Source: Lithospermum erythrorhizon (taxonomy: Eukaryota > Streptophyta > Magnoliopsida > Boraginales > Boraginaceae). Taken from it: a stretch of DNA of 64,000 nt. The stretch's first letter is position 1, and the number at the start of each line of letters is the position of its first letter. This document shows positions 38,223-51,888 of this stretch, one piece after another. Position numbers and translations under genes: made by a program. Below the pieces are notes generated by a model that saw only the letters and a list, made by a program, of their open reading frames with translations, was not told where the DNA came from and ran no database searches. The stretch covers positions 434,001 through 498,000 of the forward strand of contig JADFUC010000107.1 of NCBI GenBank assembly GCA_019722365.1, written 5' to 3'.

Positions 38223-41200
38223 TAATTTGATGAAATTGTGTAGTTGAATATGTTTAAGAGATGATTTGGATGAGATTTGAGGATTGAATAGAGAGAAATT
38301 TTGTTTGGGAAGTTAAAATGTATGTTATGTTGTTGAAAAGTCGTGATTTTAACCACAAAAAATGATTTGCTAGAACTTTAACGTGGTACACTTTTATAAT
38401 AAACGTGCCACCATTAGTTCAAACATAGAGGCAAAGACTTTCCTTAAAATGCCGCGAGGCTAGCGGCTAATTAATTTAACGTAGCCCACGTTGTACACAC
38501 AAAAATTTGGTTTCTTCGTGTGACAAAAGCGTGGCCACGTTGACTTCACTTCGATGGTCACGTTTGTCCGCTGCCCGAAGATAACCAAATATTTGTGTAA
38601 TAAACATTGCGTTACAACTAAGCGATGGAGCACGTTTGAGTTAAGCGATGATGCCGGATTTAATAATGTTACAGCGTTAAGAACACATTTTGTAGAATAT
38701 CTTAAAGTTTAGCAATGGATTAAATGAAAATTTTATTATTTAAGCCGTTCACAGTTTATACTCAAATGCGGTCAAGAGTTGACATGAGTTCACTTCAAAA
38801 ATTATACAAATCTAATCATCATAAACAAATTCATCGCCGGACTCGTTTAGCCGAATTAAAATTTCGCGTCTAATGTGTTGCTCTGCTATTAGCTGCAATT
38901 TATTCACCAGTAATCACTAAAATGGATGAACATATCTTTTTTGATTTTTGTTCTTTGGGTAGGTCTTGATCTTGCATCCTATGCTTTTAAGTCTTGACAC
39001 AGCGCGTACTTGATTTATGACTTATAAAGTCTTGGCGTCCTTGAGTGTATTCTAATTTAGCCATGCTAAATGCAAATTCATAGATATTGTAGACATAGGT
39101 ATAAAATATTTCTTTGCCATCTTAGACAATCTTAGGAGCTTGGCTTCCTTGCTAGCCGCTATTTTAATATATCAAAAGGATTATTATCATTATATTGACT
39201 CAATTCAATATTGATGAATTCAAATATTGAGTTAAGCTGGATTCGTTTCTTGTATTAAGGAGGGTGGATTATTTTCACCCCAATAATTGTAAGAAACATT
39301 TCTAAGGTGATTATGTTTACTTCGTATTTAACTCCCGCGCGGGGCACATTTAAACTTTATATACTATGTGAGTCGCGGACTTACGCGTAGCCTGGCAATT
39401 TTTATTTGTTATACATGTTATGTAAATAAGTTTCAATTTCATCTTTATATTTCTTCCTATCATAATTCATTAGTTGAGATTCACAAAAGGGTTCATCGTC
39501 GACTACATGTAGAAATGAAAAACTCTTAATCTAAGATTAGGATCAGTTATTCTTATTTGCATATACATGGTATAGGATGAAAATATTTTAAAACTTTTCT
39601 TCCATATTGAATATATCTACAACAACATCTTTCCATCTATGTTTAGACATATGAATGACAAGAGATTAACAACATCTAAAGAAAGGAATGAATGTTTGGT
39701 TGATATTAAGTTGAAAAACTTTAGTATAATATTTAATTGGCTCTAGAAACTTAAGTAATTCATAACATGTTCAATTATTATATATGAAATTTGAACATAA
39801 TATCTATAAACCGGAGACATGGTTCTCATAAAATATTGTGGAGTACATATACATATACATAAATTTATGTGAAATTCATAAAGACACGATGCTCGGCTAG
39901 TCAAACACATTTTATAAGGAAGAGTCGAAAGAGTTTCGTAGAAGAGCTCTTTCATTTTTAAAAAATTTAAAAGTATCGGTTCAAAAAATAGTACGGGGAT
40001 ATGTTTAGCTAGAGTTAAGGCTTTTGAAGATCCATTAAATCAGCGTGTTAAAATGCCGAAAAGAGCTAGTTACAAATTTCGTAGTTTTCATCCTATAAGT
40101 AAAATATTAAAAAAAAAAAAAGTTCCGCGGTTTGGGTAATTGTTCCTTGTGTACCACACGCCCATCATGCAGCAATGATCATGATGACATGATAAGTGTC
40201 TAGCAAGATAATGGATTCACTCCTTTACCCGTTTGCATGATAGAGAGCTTTCCTACAGTCTAAACAAGTTGCTTTTTCATTTGCAGTCGGCCTCAAAATG
40301 TTGCCAAATCAATGAAGTTTTTCCTTTCATTAGTAGTATCGGTAGTACTATTTCAAACATCACGGGTGTCGTCCTACAAATTAACATAATGATTTAAGAC
40401 ACTATTAACTACAATATCACTTTGATGCCGTTAATTTTGAAGATATCTGATTTAAAAAAAATAGATAATACCGAACCGGAGATGGGCAGAGTTAAAGGTG
40501 TAGATTCCAGAACAAGCCCAGAATAGAAGAATCCTTGAACTTGAGATCCTTGAAACTGATAAAAAAAAGCAAGTAATGAGTATTGTAAATTGCTTTACAA
40601 AGTGATTGTGAGTATTGTAGTACTTTAAAATGATTGTGAGTTGTAAGAAATGAAGGATGAGTGTTGCCCTCTTTTTTATAGAGCTCTCCGTGAATTGTCT
40701 TTCACGTTGCCAGAATGGCAGTGATCGAATGTTGCAGTTTAGAAACAAAAACCGTTAGAGAATGGTGCAGGACTGAAAAAGTGGTAATCATTTAAAGTGT
40801 AACGTTTGATCAAACATTACCACAATTATTCATAAAAGTAGCCGTTACTTAATCATAGCCGTTGAGAAAACTAGCCATTGGGATCAAAAGATATACGTTT
40901 ATTCTAAAAGAGCGCATTAGGAGTAAATGCATTGAGTAGCGTTTCTTTGTAACGTGAAATCTGAAGATGGTCGAGAAAAGCATTTTTGGATTCTATCAAT
41001 GAGCATTTTATTTGTTGGATAATCCTTATTATATGAGCAAATAATTTATTGGGGAAGATCAGTCACAGGCTCCACTTTGTTCGAAGGTGTGAACACGTAC
41101 AAGGTGGTGGCTAGCTATCGTGACAAGCTTCGTGCTAAAATTGAAATGGAAGGCAGAGGATGGTGAAACTACGTAATGTTTTCTTGAGGATGGGTGCAGT

Positions 41201-43577
41201 GAATTTGTGCAGCTTAACACCCATGGTGACTTTGTAACCTTAAGTTTCATCATGAAAGGAGTGAGCGTGTCGTTATATAAATATTCGATGTCTGTTTATG
41301 CGATTTTAGTGATTAGGAGAAAAAACTGCTCGTATCTTTAAGCTGGTTTGAGCCTCGATAAGTATTAATTTAAATTAGAAATGTTATTTATTGATTCGCC
41401 ATTAATTTTTAATTTTTTGAAATAAGCGGTATACCCATTAAAGATCGGCGTGAGGGGCGTTTAATACAAAAAGCCGTAATGTCAGGTAGCGATATTAGGC
41501 GATCCAGGGCCTTGAACGAGATAGGGGCTAATTAGAGCGCCGGGCCGTCGAGCACATCATTACAGGCGAGGCGGAGTTCGATTCTTAAAATTTGGATCGG
41601 GGTGGCCCGATTTGTTTCGACTAATCATAGAAATCAAGCCCGGCTTATAGGTACTGGTGGACTTAACGGTGGTTCGAATATTTTTTAATTTTGTTCGGAT
41701 GACTCAAACAATTGCCCAATTTGGATTAATGTAGCAGGAAACGAAAAAGTATTTAGCACTAATTTCTATCATACCAGATTCTTCCTGGAGTATTTATTTT
41801 TTATTCTAAACCCAATGAGATTAGAGCTCTTAATAATTAATCAATCAGATTATATTAGAATCTTATTTATCAATCAACTTCTCTATGTATCTTTGTATCA
41901 GGATAATTTTTTTTTACTAATTGTAATTAAATTCAAGAGTCTAAGCTCCAAAGAAATATTTTGTCTTTTTCATTGAAATCATTGCGCTGAACACCGTTTT
42001 CGGTTAAAAATTGGTGAAAGTTAATCACCGTAAAGTGGAGTCTTGGAAAACTATATAACCTGGAAGGCACCGGTATGTTGAAAACCTCCTTTCTTTAGAA
42101 ATTGAATCTAAACGGATAGAGGCTGGGTCAGAATGTCGTTAACGCAGTAAGCCCGTCGGTCTAAGCATAACGTCTATCAAACCATGTCGAACGAGCTAAT
42201 AAGTCAAATTAGTTAGGAATGAGATGAGACTAGTAGAGCAAGGGACATCCTCCTTCGCTTTAGGTATTGTAAATTGCAGAAAACTGTCCCCAAATGTTGT
42301 AAGAATAATTAACTTAAGGCAATTTTTTCAAATTTTAGTTCTTCTAACTAATTAGTTATATATTTTTTCGAGCGATGAAGTTCACAAATTACACATCTGA
42401 TATCAGGCAGTAATTAAAATTTAAGCTAACTGATAAGTCTAAGCTCGATAAAAAGCGAACATCTTACCGAGTCTGCGTAAGCCCAGGTGTCTTAAATGCG
42501 GATATTCTTGTAGATCTGGCATAACTTAAAATCATGGGAGTGGGTCTTTGGAAAGGCTGCTGAAAAGTCCGCATGAGTGGATGCGCGAAATGAACTACGT
42601 ATCAAGTTCAGGTACCAGTACCACTAGACCAGGTGATTGAATGTTGAAAATTAAATTTCCACGTCTAAAATCATTTATTAACTTAAAATATAATTCATTC
42701 GATTGAAATTTGAAAGCCTGAATGTTGAAAACATTTAGGAAAAAATAATTAATCGTTGTCAACTAGAAGGAATGTCAACTTCTATCAGCAGTTCCCTATT
42801 ATTATAAAATTCTTCATATACATACATTTTGACCACCTCTAATAGTTCAATAATATTTATGTATCCTTTCTGAGAGGTTGCTTTCAGATGAGATAATTTT
42901 AGGTTGTGTTTAGTATGTTGGAATAAAATGGAATGTAATGAAATAGAATAAGATTTGATTTTATTATTTGGTTTGGTAAATCTTCGTTTGATTCTATTCG
43001 CTTAAGCAATCACATTACCCCAAATGGGGTGTTAAACTAGTACCCCAGTATGATAGTATTAGCCCATTATCTTGTATAAGATAACAAAATATAAACAAGT
43101 TATTAATATTATAATTTATAAATATATATTATATAATTATATGTCATATAATATTAAATATATGTATATTATATTAACTATATAAATATGATATATATAA
43201 TTTTTAAATTGTCATATAAATCAATTAAATCGATATATATGGTAAAATATATTTAATATGAAAATTATAGTAGGAAATATTTTATAATAAAATATAGAAT
43301 ATTATAAATTAGGATAGACACTGTTTAACTAATTAGGATTAATTTCCATAACTCTTCTAAATTTAGAGAGGTCCTGCCTAGGCTTTTCAACAAGTCGAAC
43401 TTCAGTAATACTAAAAATAGGATTCGTACCCACTTGAAACAAAAGTACCAAAAAAGGACTCGAATAAAACTCTACTCGAACTGTTCAAAATTCAATTCCA
43501 TACTTCATAACATACAAAAATAATTTTCTCATCTTAGAAGTAACTTGCATCAAATACAATTCAATAATTGTTAATTA
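38223..43577. other. AT-rich intergenic DNA, no gene recognised
   Basis: About 5.3 kb. Short ORFs (for example 39743-39955, 40452-40748 and 41059-41253, all minus) lack motifs and neighbouring splice-compatible exons. Phrases such as AACGTG/GCGATG between 38380 and 38690 may belong to the interrupted transposon. A GGTTGTGTTTAGTATG string near 42903 looks like a MITE or hAT-type end, but no inverse partner is seen. Confidence 0.45.
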
Positions 43578-43850
43578 CTCCCTCCGTGCCTATATAGTTT
43601 TCTTTCTAGTCTTAAACACATTGATTAAAAAAAGATACAAATTTACCTATAAGTCTTTGAGTAAAGAATTAAATAATTGAATTAATAATTGATAATATTT
43701 AATATCTACCTCCATTCCATGAGAATTAATTAGAGGCATTGGTAATGTAATTATATTTATGAAGGTTAAAAGAGAAAATAAATGACAAAATATACATTGA
43801 AATGTTAGAAAGATAAGTAATTTGTAACAACTATATGAGAACGGAGGGAG
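43578..43850. mobile_element. Stowaway MITE, well preserved
   Basis: 273 bp flanked by TA on both sides (43576-43577 and 43851-43852). It starts CTCCCTCCGT...TATATAGTT and ends with the inverse AACTATATGAGAACGGAGGGAG. The two ends match over about 22 bp apart from a short internal difference. AT-rich non-coding interior. This is the best-defined MITE in the window. Confidence 0.88.
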
Positions 43851-43852
43851 TA

Positions 43853-45133
43853 CTATATATGGTATTTCATTAATAGACTTCCAACTTAGTGTGGTATATT
43901 ATTATTATAATTATGTAATAATATTTTTCGAGTCTGCTCGAATTTATGTCTCGAAATCGATTAAGTATAAAATTAAGGTTTTTTATTGGTTTTAAATAAT
44001 GAGTCGAACTCTCTCAAATCTTTAATCCGGGTCGATAAAAGGCTTAGTTCCGTCACCAGCCTAGATGCATATGAATTTTTTTTAATAGTAGTAATTAATA
44101 ATCTGCCACTACATTTGGTGATATTATCCATTATCCATTGGTGTAGAGAATTCACATTTATTTAATATACTAGTACATATAAACTAGGTTTTAATCGTGT
44201 TAACTTATTTTGTTAGCTTCATATGCTAAAGTGGAAAGCATACATACACGAGTAGACAAAAAAGTTTTAGCTACTAACTATGACCACATATAGCGGCAGG
44301 AGCAGTTGATGAATTAGAAAACGACTACATATATACCACAAAGTGATTTTGTTAATTTAGTTACTTCATTTTATCATGAGAGAAAGTTGCAAATTCCCAA
44401 TTTGGCCCTCAAATAGGGGCAATTCTCAATAATATTTGAGTTACTACTTTGACCCTATTATTTAAACATATGAAAGATGACCACTAATATCAAACTTGTA
44501 CTTTCATCCCCATTGTTTTGTCAATATATAGCATTATATATATTTTCAAGATATGAAATTAAATCATCGTCATTCAAAATTTTGTCAAGATAGCTATGTC
44601 ATGATATGAAATTAAAATAATAATTTGGATAGTGATATGTGGTACATGGAAACTGGAGGACATAATTAGTATGATGAAAAAGAAGAGTTGAGGGGTGGGG
44701 GGACTTTAAAATAATGCTAGAAACCGAAATTAAAGGAACAAAAAGAACTGATTGATTGTTATATTAACTTCCATCAACAACCTGTTTTATAAACGACATA
44801 AAGAAAAAATGAAATGAATGGGTAGTGATGATGATGGAAAAAATAAATGAAGGGAGAATGAAACAGACGATACAAATAATACAACTTCCTCCATTTCAGG
44901 AAGATTATTTAGTTATGATACTAAATTAGTTATAAAATTAAACTATTAATCAAATTGTACAAGTTACTAAGAATCGGCAAAGTTAAAGCTTATATATATG
45001 TCATAGTTAAAATACATATTTCTATGATCCATATGTAAATAATTTAATTCCATTTATTCTAGCCAATACATTTAAATTTTGAATAAATTGTAAATGCATG
45101 GAGTATTAAATAATCCGTGCGAGGTAATATATA
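43853..45133. other. Intergenic, nothing recognised
   Basis: AT-rich. The 43920-43980 part resembles 23755-23815 (CGAGTCT...ATGTCTCGAAA). A CTTCCTCCATTT string near 44887 resembles a Stowaway end without a partner. Confidence 0.4.
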
Positions 45134-45334
45134 CTTTGTCCATTCAAAAAAGATTATCATATTTTGAATTTTGATGAATTGACTTTTTAACTTTTGAACA
45201 TACTTTATTATTAACTTGATAATTTAATTCAAATCAAAGTTTTTGTGTCAATTAAGATTATATCATAAAGTCTATTAATAATCCTACTTTAAAAATAAAA
45301 AATAAAGTAGAGGATCTTTTAAGGATGAAGGAAA
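45134..45334. mobile_element. Degenerate Stowaway-like MITE
   Basis: TA-flanked, with left end CTTTGTCCATTCAAAAAAGAT and right end whose inverse reads TTTCCTTCATCCTTAAAAGAT. About 200 bp and AT-rich. The ends agree only moderately. Confidence 0.35.
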
Positions 45335-45576
45335 TATATAAAATCATATAAATTGCTTCAGTTAAATTTAAGGAAACACAACTACAGGTATATATGAATT
45401 TACAAAACTAAAGTGGTTTATTTTTAATGTTTTGTTCAAAGTTTCTTTCTATTTTTGGAATAAATGAAGGGAAGAGTTATGTCACAAAAGTAATTATATC
45501 TAAAAAATTGAAATTCTCAATCTAAAATTCTTATGTTACTCATGTTCTTAATCTATTTGTAAGAGGTAAATTGAGG

Positions 45577-46132
45577 AATAAAATATTTACTTAGTAACTT
45601 ATGCTGCGGGACCAGAGCACATGATATATATAAAATGTTAGTACTTATACAACAAGTTATGACCTAACGGATAGCTCATGATTATAATAATTAGGGTTTA
45701 GAGCGCAAGGCCAAGAAAGGCATTTTCACATATTCTCTATGAATGGGAAAGAAACGTGTGGCTATACTCACTCCCTTCACTAGTACAATCATCTCATTGT
45801 ACTATATATATACTCTCCCCAACTACATCACAGATAATGCTATTGTACTTACTAGCATATAATATAACACTATCTTATACTGACTTAAGCATCGGAGTAT
45901 TTGTGGTCGTCAGCCGACCACATTTTCAGGTATGACGGATACCTCACTCTTGGACTCATCTGCACAAGGAAGATCTCGCACAACATCTGATTCAACATTC
46001 AATCCACGATATTTGACCAGGTTGAACCAATTTCCACTCTCCAGACGTAGGATATCTACTCACCAAACATATATAACGAGTAGTCCCAGTTTAGGAAATA
46101 TTCTCACAGACTTTGTGAAAAATACGAATACA
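45577..46132 (+). repeat. 5' LTR of the Tat element
   Basis: Aligns with 62725-63302. Matching landmarks: TTACTTAGTA (CTTAGTACC in the 3' LTR), GATTATAATAATTAGG, CAAGGCCAAGAAA, the TATATATA promoter patch near 45804, CACCAAACATATATA, and the end GAATACA. The first 20 or so bases of the LTR are missing or unrecognisable. Confidence 0.75.
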
Positions 46133-46136
46133 TCTG

Positions 46137-46150
46137 TGGCACCATCTGTA
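46137..46150 (+). other. Primer-binding site of the Tat element
   Basis: TGGCACCATCTGT, four bases after the 5' LTR. It matches the TGGCGCCGTCTGT seen in many Tat/Athila-type elements except for two G-to-A changes, each at a CpG. Confidence 0.65.
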
Positions 46151-46176
46151 AGGATAATATGGATAATAATAAAAAC

Positions 46177-47340
46177 ATGTCTGGGGAGCATGAAGAATAG
46201 CACGCACTCGCTCCACCGCCACCCCCTGTCCATGGAGACCATCGTAACCCGCTACCTGCCGACATTGAGGCAATCATATATCAGCAGCTTTAGCAAGAGT
46301 GGATGGCGTGGGAAGTAGAAAGGGAGGCGCAAGAGCAGGGGCGATCCAGTCGCGCAGGGCATCCGCCTCACCATGCACAGTCATCCTATACAGACAATAC
46401 TGAGTCTTACAGTCATACAGAAAAAAGGAACCCAACATGTGACACCAATCCCACGCCAAAGGGTGAATGCGCAAGTGCCAGCGGTTTACAGTGATCCTAT
46501 TGTTGCGGCTATGAAAAAATAACTTAATGACTTCAAAACAATTATTGCGACTGCGTTCCTCGCGAGTATTATCCCAGTTGCACCAATGACGAAAATGCCA
46601 TTTTCGGATCGGTTAGATTCTTTTCAGCTACTACTTGGGTTTAAGTTACCGTAGTTGGAGTTATATGATGGAACGGGAGATCTAGTGAAGAATCTGCAGG
46701 TTTATATCTCACATATGAGTATCACGTCAAATATCTCACATATGAGTATCACGTCAAATAACCCAGATGTGTACGCCAAAGCCTTCCCTAACAGCCTCAC
46801 TAGAAGGGCGAGGGATTGGAACATGGATTTACCATTAAAAACAATCGACACATACCAGCAGACTGCAGATGCCTTTGTCACCAAATTTGGAACAGCTGTT
46901 CAAAAGAGGCAAGATGAGCGGATCCTCATGGACATCCAACAAGGCAAAAATGAATCTCCGAGGAATTACCATAACTGTTACAACAATCTCATGTTAAATA
47001 TCCTTATGGTTGATGACAAATTTGCATATATGACGTTCTTTAAGAGATTGCAGTATGGTAAGCTGAAAAAAGGCTTTGTTAATGCGAACTCCTCTGTCCA
47101 AGGATGAAGTAACGGTTGCTGTAACTACTCATATTGAGTTGGAAGAACTCATGAAAGGTGTTGAACAACCCGTTGATCTAAGGGAAATGGTTTTGAAGAA
47201 AGAAAGTAATGTCTCCCTAAGGAAGCAGCCTGTTTGGGAAAGAATACAGCGGGATAGAGGACAACTCGCAGGAAAACCCCACAAGGGGTCTTTCCCTCAA
47301 AGGGGCATGGTTCGATGCAACCAACAAGCCGCCAAATATG
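46177..47340 (+). pseudogene. gag of the Tat element (interrupted)
   Basis: The ATG at 46177 opens a frame with a proline run and an acidic/Gln-rich stretch, broken by TAG codons near 46198 and 46276 that look like former CAG. The retrotransposon gag domain follows at about 46590-47100: FKLP, LELYDGTGDL, YISHMSI, FPNSLTRRARDWNMDLPLKT, AFVTKFG. These match the Ty3/gypsy gag consensus of the Tat/Athila branch. A perfect in-frame 27-bp duplication (46704-46730 and 46731-46757) adds nine residues. A frame change near 47100 is followed by a basic stretch to 47340, where the copia-type element has inserted. Gag continues briefly after 56271. Gag forms the particle in which reverse transcription happens; this copy is inactive. 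Confidence 0.75.
46704..46757 (+). repeat. Perfect 27-bp tandem duplication in gag
   Basis: Two identical adjacent 27-bp units. The duplication keeps the frame and repeats the peptide ISHMSITSN. Confidence 0.95.
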
Positions 47341-48210
47341 TGTTGGGTTTTTCGGATCAAAATAACAATTATCTAAATTGATTACCAGGAACTCTACGAG
47401 ATTATAAAAATAGTAATTTAATTAGAGATTATGTACCTTACACCTTGAAGTTGCAGCGGAATAATATTAGAGGAGGCTCCGAACAACCAACGTAGGTTGT
47501 CTCTAAGAATAGTCCACACCAACGATTGATCAAACCCTTCCTTCGGTTTTACTAGAACTATTAAAGTGAACAAAAGAAAAATAGGAAGAAGAAAAACCAA
47601 GTTTTTCTTCCTCATTATGGCCGAACAAAGGGTGGGGGAAGAGAGAGGTTTTGCTTTCATCTTTTCTCCCAAAAGATGAAGAATGAATTAGCAAATGAAA
47701 TGAGCAACTTAAACCCTTTTATATAGGCTTCTCAAGGATACATTTTAGGCTTCCAGAATTTTCATCACATCCCTAAAATCAAGGCAAGTAGGATAAGTTA
47801 AAACATTCTAGAACCCCTCCTCTTTTCTCCTCTCCATGCGCGGCTGGGGTGGAATTTCACAATTGGAATTTCGCCCTAATATTTCCTTATAGTTATACTT
47901 TAACCTGAGAAGTTGTAATCTCATTATAGTTTGACCCTGCTGTCGTGTGTGACCTCTTAGGCTCGATTGACAAGAGTAATATATTAATTTATGTTAACCG
48001 AACATAGTATTAATATATAGATTATGAGCGGACCCTAGTAAGCCATCATAACCCCTAATGTCAATGCGAGTTAATCCTAATATGTCAATTGTCTAACAAT
48101 CAAACATATATCTGAACTTATAATGAATATAATTAAATGAGTAAATCGGTTGTACAATCGAATTGTTCAACGGACATATTTATGAGATCTGGTATCTCAT
48201 ATTTCCAACA
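47341..48210 (-). repeat. 3' LTR of the nested copia-type element
   Basis: 870 bp with 6-bp inverted ends TGTTGG/CCAACA. It carries a CTATATAAAAGG promoter patch on the minus strand near 47722 and the shared landmarks CCAACGATTGATCAAACCC and CATCATAACCCCTAATGTC. Confidence 0.85.
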
Positions 48211-48226
48211 GTCCCACTTTCCCTTG
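48211..48226 (-). other. Polypurine tract of the copia-type element
   Basis: On the minus strand AAGGGAAAGTGGGAC directly precedes the 3' LTR start TGTTGG. Such a tract primes second-strand synthesis and fixes the element's direction. Confidence 0.7.
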
Positions 48227-51200
48227 AAGAATTACTTGTAACCGATTACATCTTATACGATCCCTTGTAGTAGATTTCTAACAGTCAAGCTTTGCATCTG
48301 TACTTTTCCTAGATGTATGAATTAATGTGATTCTAGTACTGTACTGGAGATGCGCATCATAATCACCATTAATTCTCCAAGAGGTTAGAAATCTAACTGT
48401 TATATCCAGTTGTACAAATTTCATCTAGTGTACAAGATTTCACAACTACACTTGTAGTATACAGAACTCAAGTCTTTTATAATCCTCCTGTTACGGAAGA
48501 CGTTTAGACAGGGTCAAAGTACATTACTCATGTAAAGTGAAACCAGGTCACGCAGGTCTAAGAATCGCCATTTAACATAAGTTCTGTGAGAAACACCTTA
48601 GGACACAGATATACTATCTTCTAAGTTTCTCACGGCGGTCAAGTCCAGTCATGCATTCGAACACTATTTCGACATGCATACCCATGTGATTGATTAGAGT
48701 TGATAATCATACTCCCTTCTGATCCAAGAAACGTGATCCAGACAATCATTCACATACTAACCAATTTGGTGCCCGATTCCAATTAGTGGACACCTGATTA
48801 GGGACAAACTGGTTAGGGACAAACAATCTCGCATTTTCGGGCTCGAATAGAGGATTTTTTGTTTGGATCCTTAACCCAAAGACCTCTCTAGAAAAATGTC
48901 TTATTGCTTAGTGGAACCAATTTTGTTATTCTAATAATAACAGTATCATTGTTCAATAACAAATGATAAGGTAAACATGCTCAATAAAGCAAGGCATATT
49001 CATACAAGTATACTAAGAAATCAAAATTGAGCTTCCTCCCCTTATTAAATCATGCATCATCCATGTTTTCCCTTTTCATTGAATCATGTATTCTAATCAT
49101 TCAAGAGAAACAACTCAAGATGCTATCTTTAACCCCTCGTAAGTAGATCTTTCAAATCTTTGTTTACTTAGGTCCTCATTAGAGATGTGAAACCTAGACG
49201 ATCGTGCTGGCCATCATCTTTTAACCATCATTCGAAAAGAATAGTCTTTACATCCAAGTACCAAAACATTCATGATATGTAGGTGTTAATGATAACCCAA
49301 TCTGGGTAGATATGCCTCCTACACGCCTATAGGTTTTCATTATGTTCAAAACACGACCGTCCTTATTACCTTCTTCTCCTCAAATTTTGAGTTATGGATT
49401 ATTACATCTTATATACTAGCCACCTCTCTCAGATATCCTTTCTCTGCTTATCTTCAACAAGAATGTTTTTTATCATAAGATAACAATCTTCAAGATTCAG
49501 CCTTCTTATATATATATATAGAATCTGGGTCAGATCGACTAAGCGGTACACCTCAATAACAATTTCCAATAATTACCATAAAGTTCATTTAGTTCGATAA
49601 CTAAACATTGTGTATGATCCACAATTGATCTTCTAGAACTAACCTCGAATCAGCCATTGTAATACCGCCCAATTACTTGAAATATCTTTCATAACAATTC
49701 ATGATCAGCCTCAGAGGAATTGCTCTAGTATCGTATAACGGACGTGCTCTATATAGACTGCTCTATAATATTCTCATTAGACACGCCCAGTTCAAACATA
49801 TAATTTTTCTAATTTTATTCACCTTTTAAACTCCAAGCTAACATTTATCATATATAAATCAAGTAGATCGAGCTTAATCCATATTGGCGCATTTGTTACG
49901 CATCTCCTTACTAAGCGTAAACGGTTACTTACTCATACTATCAACAACTCCAAATATGTGCGTCCTTTTCTCGAGTATTCAGATATCACATATACAAAAA
50001 AATATTTCTTTCAAGTTAAGCCCCACTAACCGCTTTTGAAATAGATTTATTTCATCTTCTTTTGCAAAGAAGATCTTACTCTTTTTATACTCAAATATCC
50101 TAAGTCCATTACTTGAATATTAATAGCATGCCTGCTTTCATTTCTATTCTAGTTTTTAAACGCGGGAGGACACGGAAGTATCAGGTACTTATCCTTGAAG
50201 TATCATTACTTAGAAACATTTCTTGCTCAATGGCATGTATCGTGATGTCAAGCACCGGCCCGGCTGTGGAATGGTTACTTTCAGAACATCCATTCTCTAA
50301 CGCCTTATAACTAGAAGAAAACTTAAATGATTCCGAACATGGGCTTTGTACTTGCTCAGATCATTGTATTTCATATCAAATAATTTCTTGAAATCATTTG
50401 TAGAAGTCTGTTTCATTCATACTATTATGAATGGTGAGTGTAGAATCTATTAAATGTGTAAATAGAAAGTTGTTTATGTATTTGAACCGGGTTCATACAT
50501 TCCCTTATATACATGTCACCATATTATAAAGTAAAAGAGTCATCTCAAGGAATCTCAATTCCTTAGATGATTTATACTCATCATTCGACATCTTGAAAAT
50601 CCATGGACAGCTCCATGCTGTTAATCGATTGTAAATGTGTTATCTTAAGTCGACATGCATTTGTCAAGACAACGATCCATCAACTAAGATTCGTAACCCC
50701 CTCCCCCCACTAATTTAGCGGCAGTTGACTCACTCCATCATATTTGTCAGCGTGATATCCAAGTCCGGTTCAAGGTCACAATATTGTGAATATCCTTAAG
50801 TATTGTTCGCCACTCATTTCTTGAAGAAGCAGAAGTTGAATTACATTCCTTGTTCATGCTTTAGAATAGGAACACACTTAACGAGCAGCTCAATGCTCGA
50901 GTTACTTATTTGATGTCAAGGTAATTCAAGAGCAATGTTCAAGAATCAAATCATTCTTGATGAAAGATTCCTTAGAACAAAGCGTGATCATAGTTTGAAA
51001 CAATTTTCTTCTAACCGATCACTTATTTCTCCTTCAATGCTACTACTTTATTTGTCACATACTTTGAAAATATGTAAGTCAAATCAATAGCACGAGTGTT
51101 GTAACTTAACTATTAAGCATTAGACAACATTTTACTTAAGGTAGTAGACTCAAAGAGTCCTTACTTTCTATTTCTCAAGTATACTTACAATACCTTTTAC

Positions 51201-51888
51201 TTATGATTGAAAGGAGTGAAACTGGTAACTCAAGTCAAGTATTAGTTCTTTGTGTACTTAAATATCACAACTTATTTTTTTATCACACAAAGGAAAAAGA
51301 CATCATCGCTTACAGGTTGCAAGAACCATAAGCTCAATACTTTCATTTTAAAATAAAAAATACCAAATTCAAAAGACCGTATGATAGCCACGATAATAAA
51401 ATCCATGTATTACTCTTATCGCATCATCAAATTTCAACCGAGTAGTCAAAAATCATTAAATCGGTTCCTTTATATGGAGATTTATGGATATGTGAAATAA
51501 TATACAATTATACTATTAACATAACCATCTTTGGATTTGAGATTCAAAAGTTCAATCATAAACTTATATTATGGAATAGTAAGTTCAAGTTCTTTTCCTT
51601 ACGAGGTACGCTCCAAGAACGGTATTATTTAAATGTCTTCAAAGCTAAGATGTCATACATTCTTATCTTTTAATATAGGGGCATTGAGTTCTCAACTCAA
51701 GCTCTAAGTCATTAAGGAACATTTTCTTAACTTGATTATACATTTGTAAAAATTTACATTAAATTCTCATATGGTGAAAATTTAGACAATACATGTATAA
51801 AAGGTGTCATAAAAACTATATGTAAAGATAAAACCTCATAGCTCATAAATTCTTGTCACATTGACAGAATTGAATACTTGTGCTTTAC
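48227..51888 (-). other. Copia-type internal domain, 3' part, no readable ORF
   Basis: AT-rich. The stretch 48495-48660 is shared with 26525-26680 of the other copia-type element. No pol motif is visible on either strand; ORFs are short. Confidence 0.5.

Noticed and set aside
41059..41253. Minus-strand 64-codon ORF as a possible host exon
   Set aside because: No recognisable domain, no splice-compatible neighbours and no promoter signal.
45571..45575. TTGAG as target duplication of the Tat element (TCGAG at 63303)
   Set aside because: Not firmly rejected, but the 5' LTR lacks its first bases, so a five-base match with one change is weak evidence.
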